DNA from: Trichomonas vaginalis G3
Lineage: Eukaryota; Parabasalia; Trichomonadida; Trichomonadidae
Reading direction: 5' to 3'
Length of the DNA: 64,000 nucleotides
Assembly (NCBI RefSeq): GCF_026262505.1
Contig: NC_067205.1
Span: 10,354,001 to 10,418,000 of the forward strand
Positions 62,401 through 64,000 of the stretch are shown piece after piece. Both the position numbers and the translations under genes were made by a program. The first letter of the stretch is position 1. Every line of letters starts with the position of its first letter. Under the pieces are notes generated by a model. That model was given only the letters and a program-made list of their open reading frames with translations, did no database searches and had not been told where the DNA came from.

Positions 62401-64000
62401 TCTTTTCATATTCTCGTTGTTTTATGAAATTCTATTTCTTTTCATATTCCTCGCTGTTTTATGAAATTCTATTTCTTTTCATATTCTTCGTTGTTTTATG
62501 AAACTCATATTCCTCGCTGTTTTATGAAATTCTATTTCTTTTCATATTCTCGTTGTTTTATGAAATTCTATTTCTTTTCATATTCCTCGTTGTTTTATGA
62601 AATTCTATTTCTTTTCATATTCCTCGCTGTTTTATGAAATTCTATTTCTTTTCATATTTTCGTTGTTTTATGAAACTCATATTCCTCGCTGTTTTATGAA
62701 ATTCTATTTCTTTTCATATTCTCGTTGTTTTATGAAATTCTATTTCTTTTCATATTCCTCGCTGTTTTATGAAATTCTATTTCTTTTCATATTCTCGTTG
62801 TTTTATGAAATTCTATTTCTTTTCATATTCCTCGCTGTTTTATGAAATTCTATTTCTTTTCATATTCTTCGTTGTTTTATGAAACTCATATTCCTCGCTG
62901 TTTTATGAAATTCTATTTCTTTTCATATTCCTCGCTGTTTTATGAAATTCTATTTCTTTTCATATTCTTCGTTGTTTTATGAAATTCTATTTCTTTTCAT
63001 ATTCCTCGCTGTTTTATGAAATTCTATTTCTTTTCATATTCTTCGTTGTTTTATGAAACTCATATTCCTCGTTTTTTATGAAATTCTATTCTTTTCATAT
63101 TCCTCGCTGTTTTATGAAATTCTATTTCTTTTCATATTCTTCGTTGTTTTATGAAACTCATATTCCTCGCTGTTTTATGAAATTCTATTTCTTTTCATAT
63201 TCTCGTTGTTTTATGAAATTCTATTTCTTTTCATATTCCTCGCGTTTTATGAAATTCTATTTCTTTTCATATTCCTCGCTGTTTTATGAAATTCTATTTC
63301 TTTTCATATTCTCGTTGTTTTATGAAACTCATATTCCTCGCTGTTTTATGAAATTCTATTTCTTTTCATATTCCTCGCTGTTTTATGAAATTCTATTTCT
63401 TTTCATATTCTTCGTTGTTTTATGAAACTCATATTCCTCGCTGTTTTAAAATTCTATTTCTTTTCATATTCCTCGCTGTTTTATGAAATTCTATTTCTTT
63501 TCATATTCCTCGCTGTTTTATGAAATTCTATTTCTTTTCATATTCTCGCTGTTTTATGAAACTCATATTCCTCGCTGTTTTAAAATTCTATTTCTTTTCA
63601 TATTCTCGTTGTTTTATGAAATTCTATTTCTTTTCATATTCCTCGCTGTTTTATGAAATTCTATTTCTTTTCATATTCTTCGTTGTTTTATGAAACTCAT
63701 ATTCCTCGCTGTTTTATGAAATTCTATTTCTTTTCATATTCTCGTTGTTTTATGAAATTCTATTTCTTTTCATATTCCTCGCTGTTTTATGAAATTCTAT
63801 TTCTTTTCATATTCTTCGTTGTTTTATGAAACTCATATTCCTCGCTGTTTTATGAAATTCTATTTCTTTTCATATTCCTCGCTGTTTTATGAAATTCTAT
63901 TTCTTTTCATATTCTTCGTTGTTTTATGAAATTCTATTTCTTTTCATATTCTTCGTTGTTTTATGAAACTCATATTCCTCGCTGTTTTATGAAATTCTAT
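53412..64000 (+). repeat. 37/26-bp satellite array, continuing beyond the window
   Basis: Two unit types alternate in head-to-tail order. The 37-bp unit reads TATTCCTCGCTGTTTTATGA then AATTCTATTTCTTTTCA; the 26-bp unit reads TATTCTTCGTTGTTTTATGA then AACTCA and lacks 11 bases of the longer one. Common blocks are 37+26 and 37+37+26. Roughly 300 units. The left edge (to about 53640) is diverged; the middle is highly uniform; from about 60.38 kb single-base deletions become frequent. Open frames on + (such as KFYFFSYSSLFYE) follow from the unit lengths and are not genes. Confidence 0.92.

Noticed and set aside
53251-63425. Many open frames of 60-167 codons on +
   Set aside because: All are translations of the satellite units (KFYFFSYSSLFYE, THIPRCF). 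They arise from unit lengths, not from selection.
1-64000. tRNA, rRNA or spliceosomal RNA genes
   Set aside because: I saw no cloverleaf with A and B boxes and no conserved rRNA segment; a tRNAscan/Infernal run would be decisive.

Overview
The window reads as a parabasalid flagellate, most probably Trichomonas vaginalis or a close relative. The reasons are a strongly A+T-rich genome, intronless genes with initiator-like TCA(C/T)TT motifs a few bases before the ATG, a BspA-like leucine-rich-repeat surface protein, DUF3447-type ankyrin proteins, a Maverick/Polinton, a Tvmar-like mariner and two copies of the axonemal protein CFAP58. I cannot fix the species from the sequence alone.

Layout. 1-7.2 kb: a BspA-like gene, a decayed membrane-anchored surface gene, and the first copy (A) of a small surface-protein family. 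7.2-27.5 kb: a Polinton with 280-bp terminal inverted repeats and a perfect 6-bp target duplication. It carries virion-type genes on the + strand, a KilA-N and primase-helicase block bounded by repeated modules, and integrase and protein-primed-type DNA polymerase genes on the - strand. A 1297-bp mariner sits in its capsid gene. 27.5-31.4 kb: copies B, C (remnant) and D of the surface family. 31.9-42.5 kb: host genes (ankyrin protein; a bridge-like lipid-transfer-type protein on the - strand, head to head with CFAP58 copy 1; a BTB protein). 42.9-47.1 kb: a broken surface gene split by a 3208-bp MULE-like element with a 10-bp target duplication. 47.2-48.3 kb: a 1050-bp MITE with TA duplications. 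48.4-53.2 kb: CFAP58 copy 2, an E2 ubiquitin-conjugating enzyme, a coding relic and a short ankyrin-type gene. 53.4-64 kb: a satellite of 37-bp and 26-bp units that runs off the window.

The most unusual structure is inside the MULE-like element. A G+C-rich tract of about 1 kb holds nine short and eight long stem-loops in strict alternation with a period near 120 bp, and paired substitutions between units keep the stems intact. The second is the Polinton's repeated module. It is present twice before KilA-N, twice before the primase-helicase and, inverted, two to three times after it, so each gene looks like a bounded cassette. The third is the surface family: all three long copies carry an in-frame TAA between the ectodomain and the membrane anchor, and all four copies share an upstream palindromic promoter-like module.

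The host genes point to flagellar structure (CFAP58), lipid transfer at membrane contacts, ubiquitin signalling and a variable cell surface. About half of the window is repeats or mobile DNA. No rRNA, tRNA or CRISPR was recognised.
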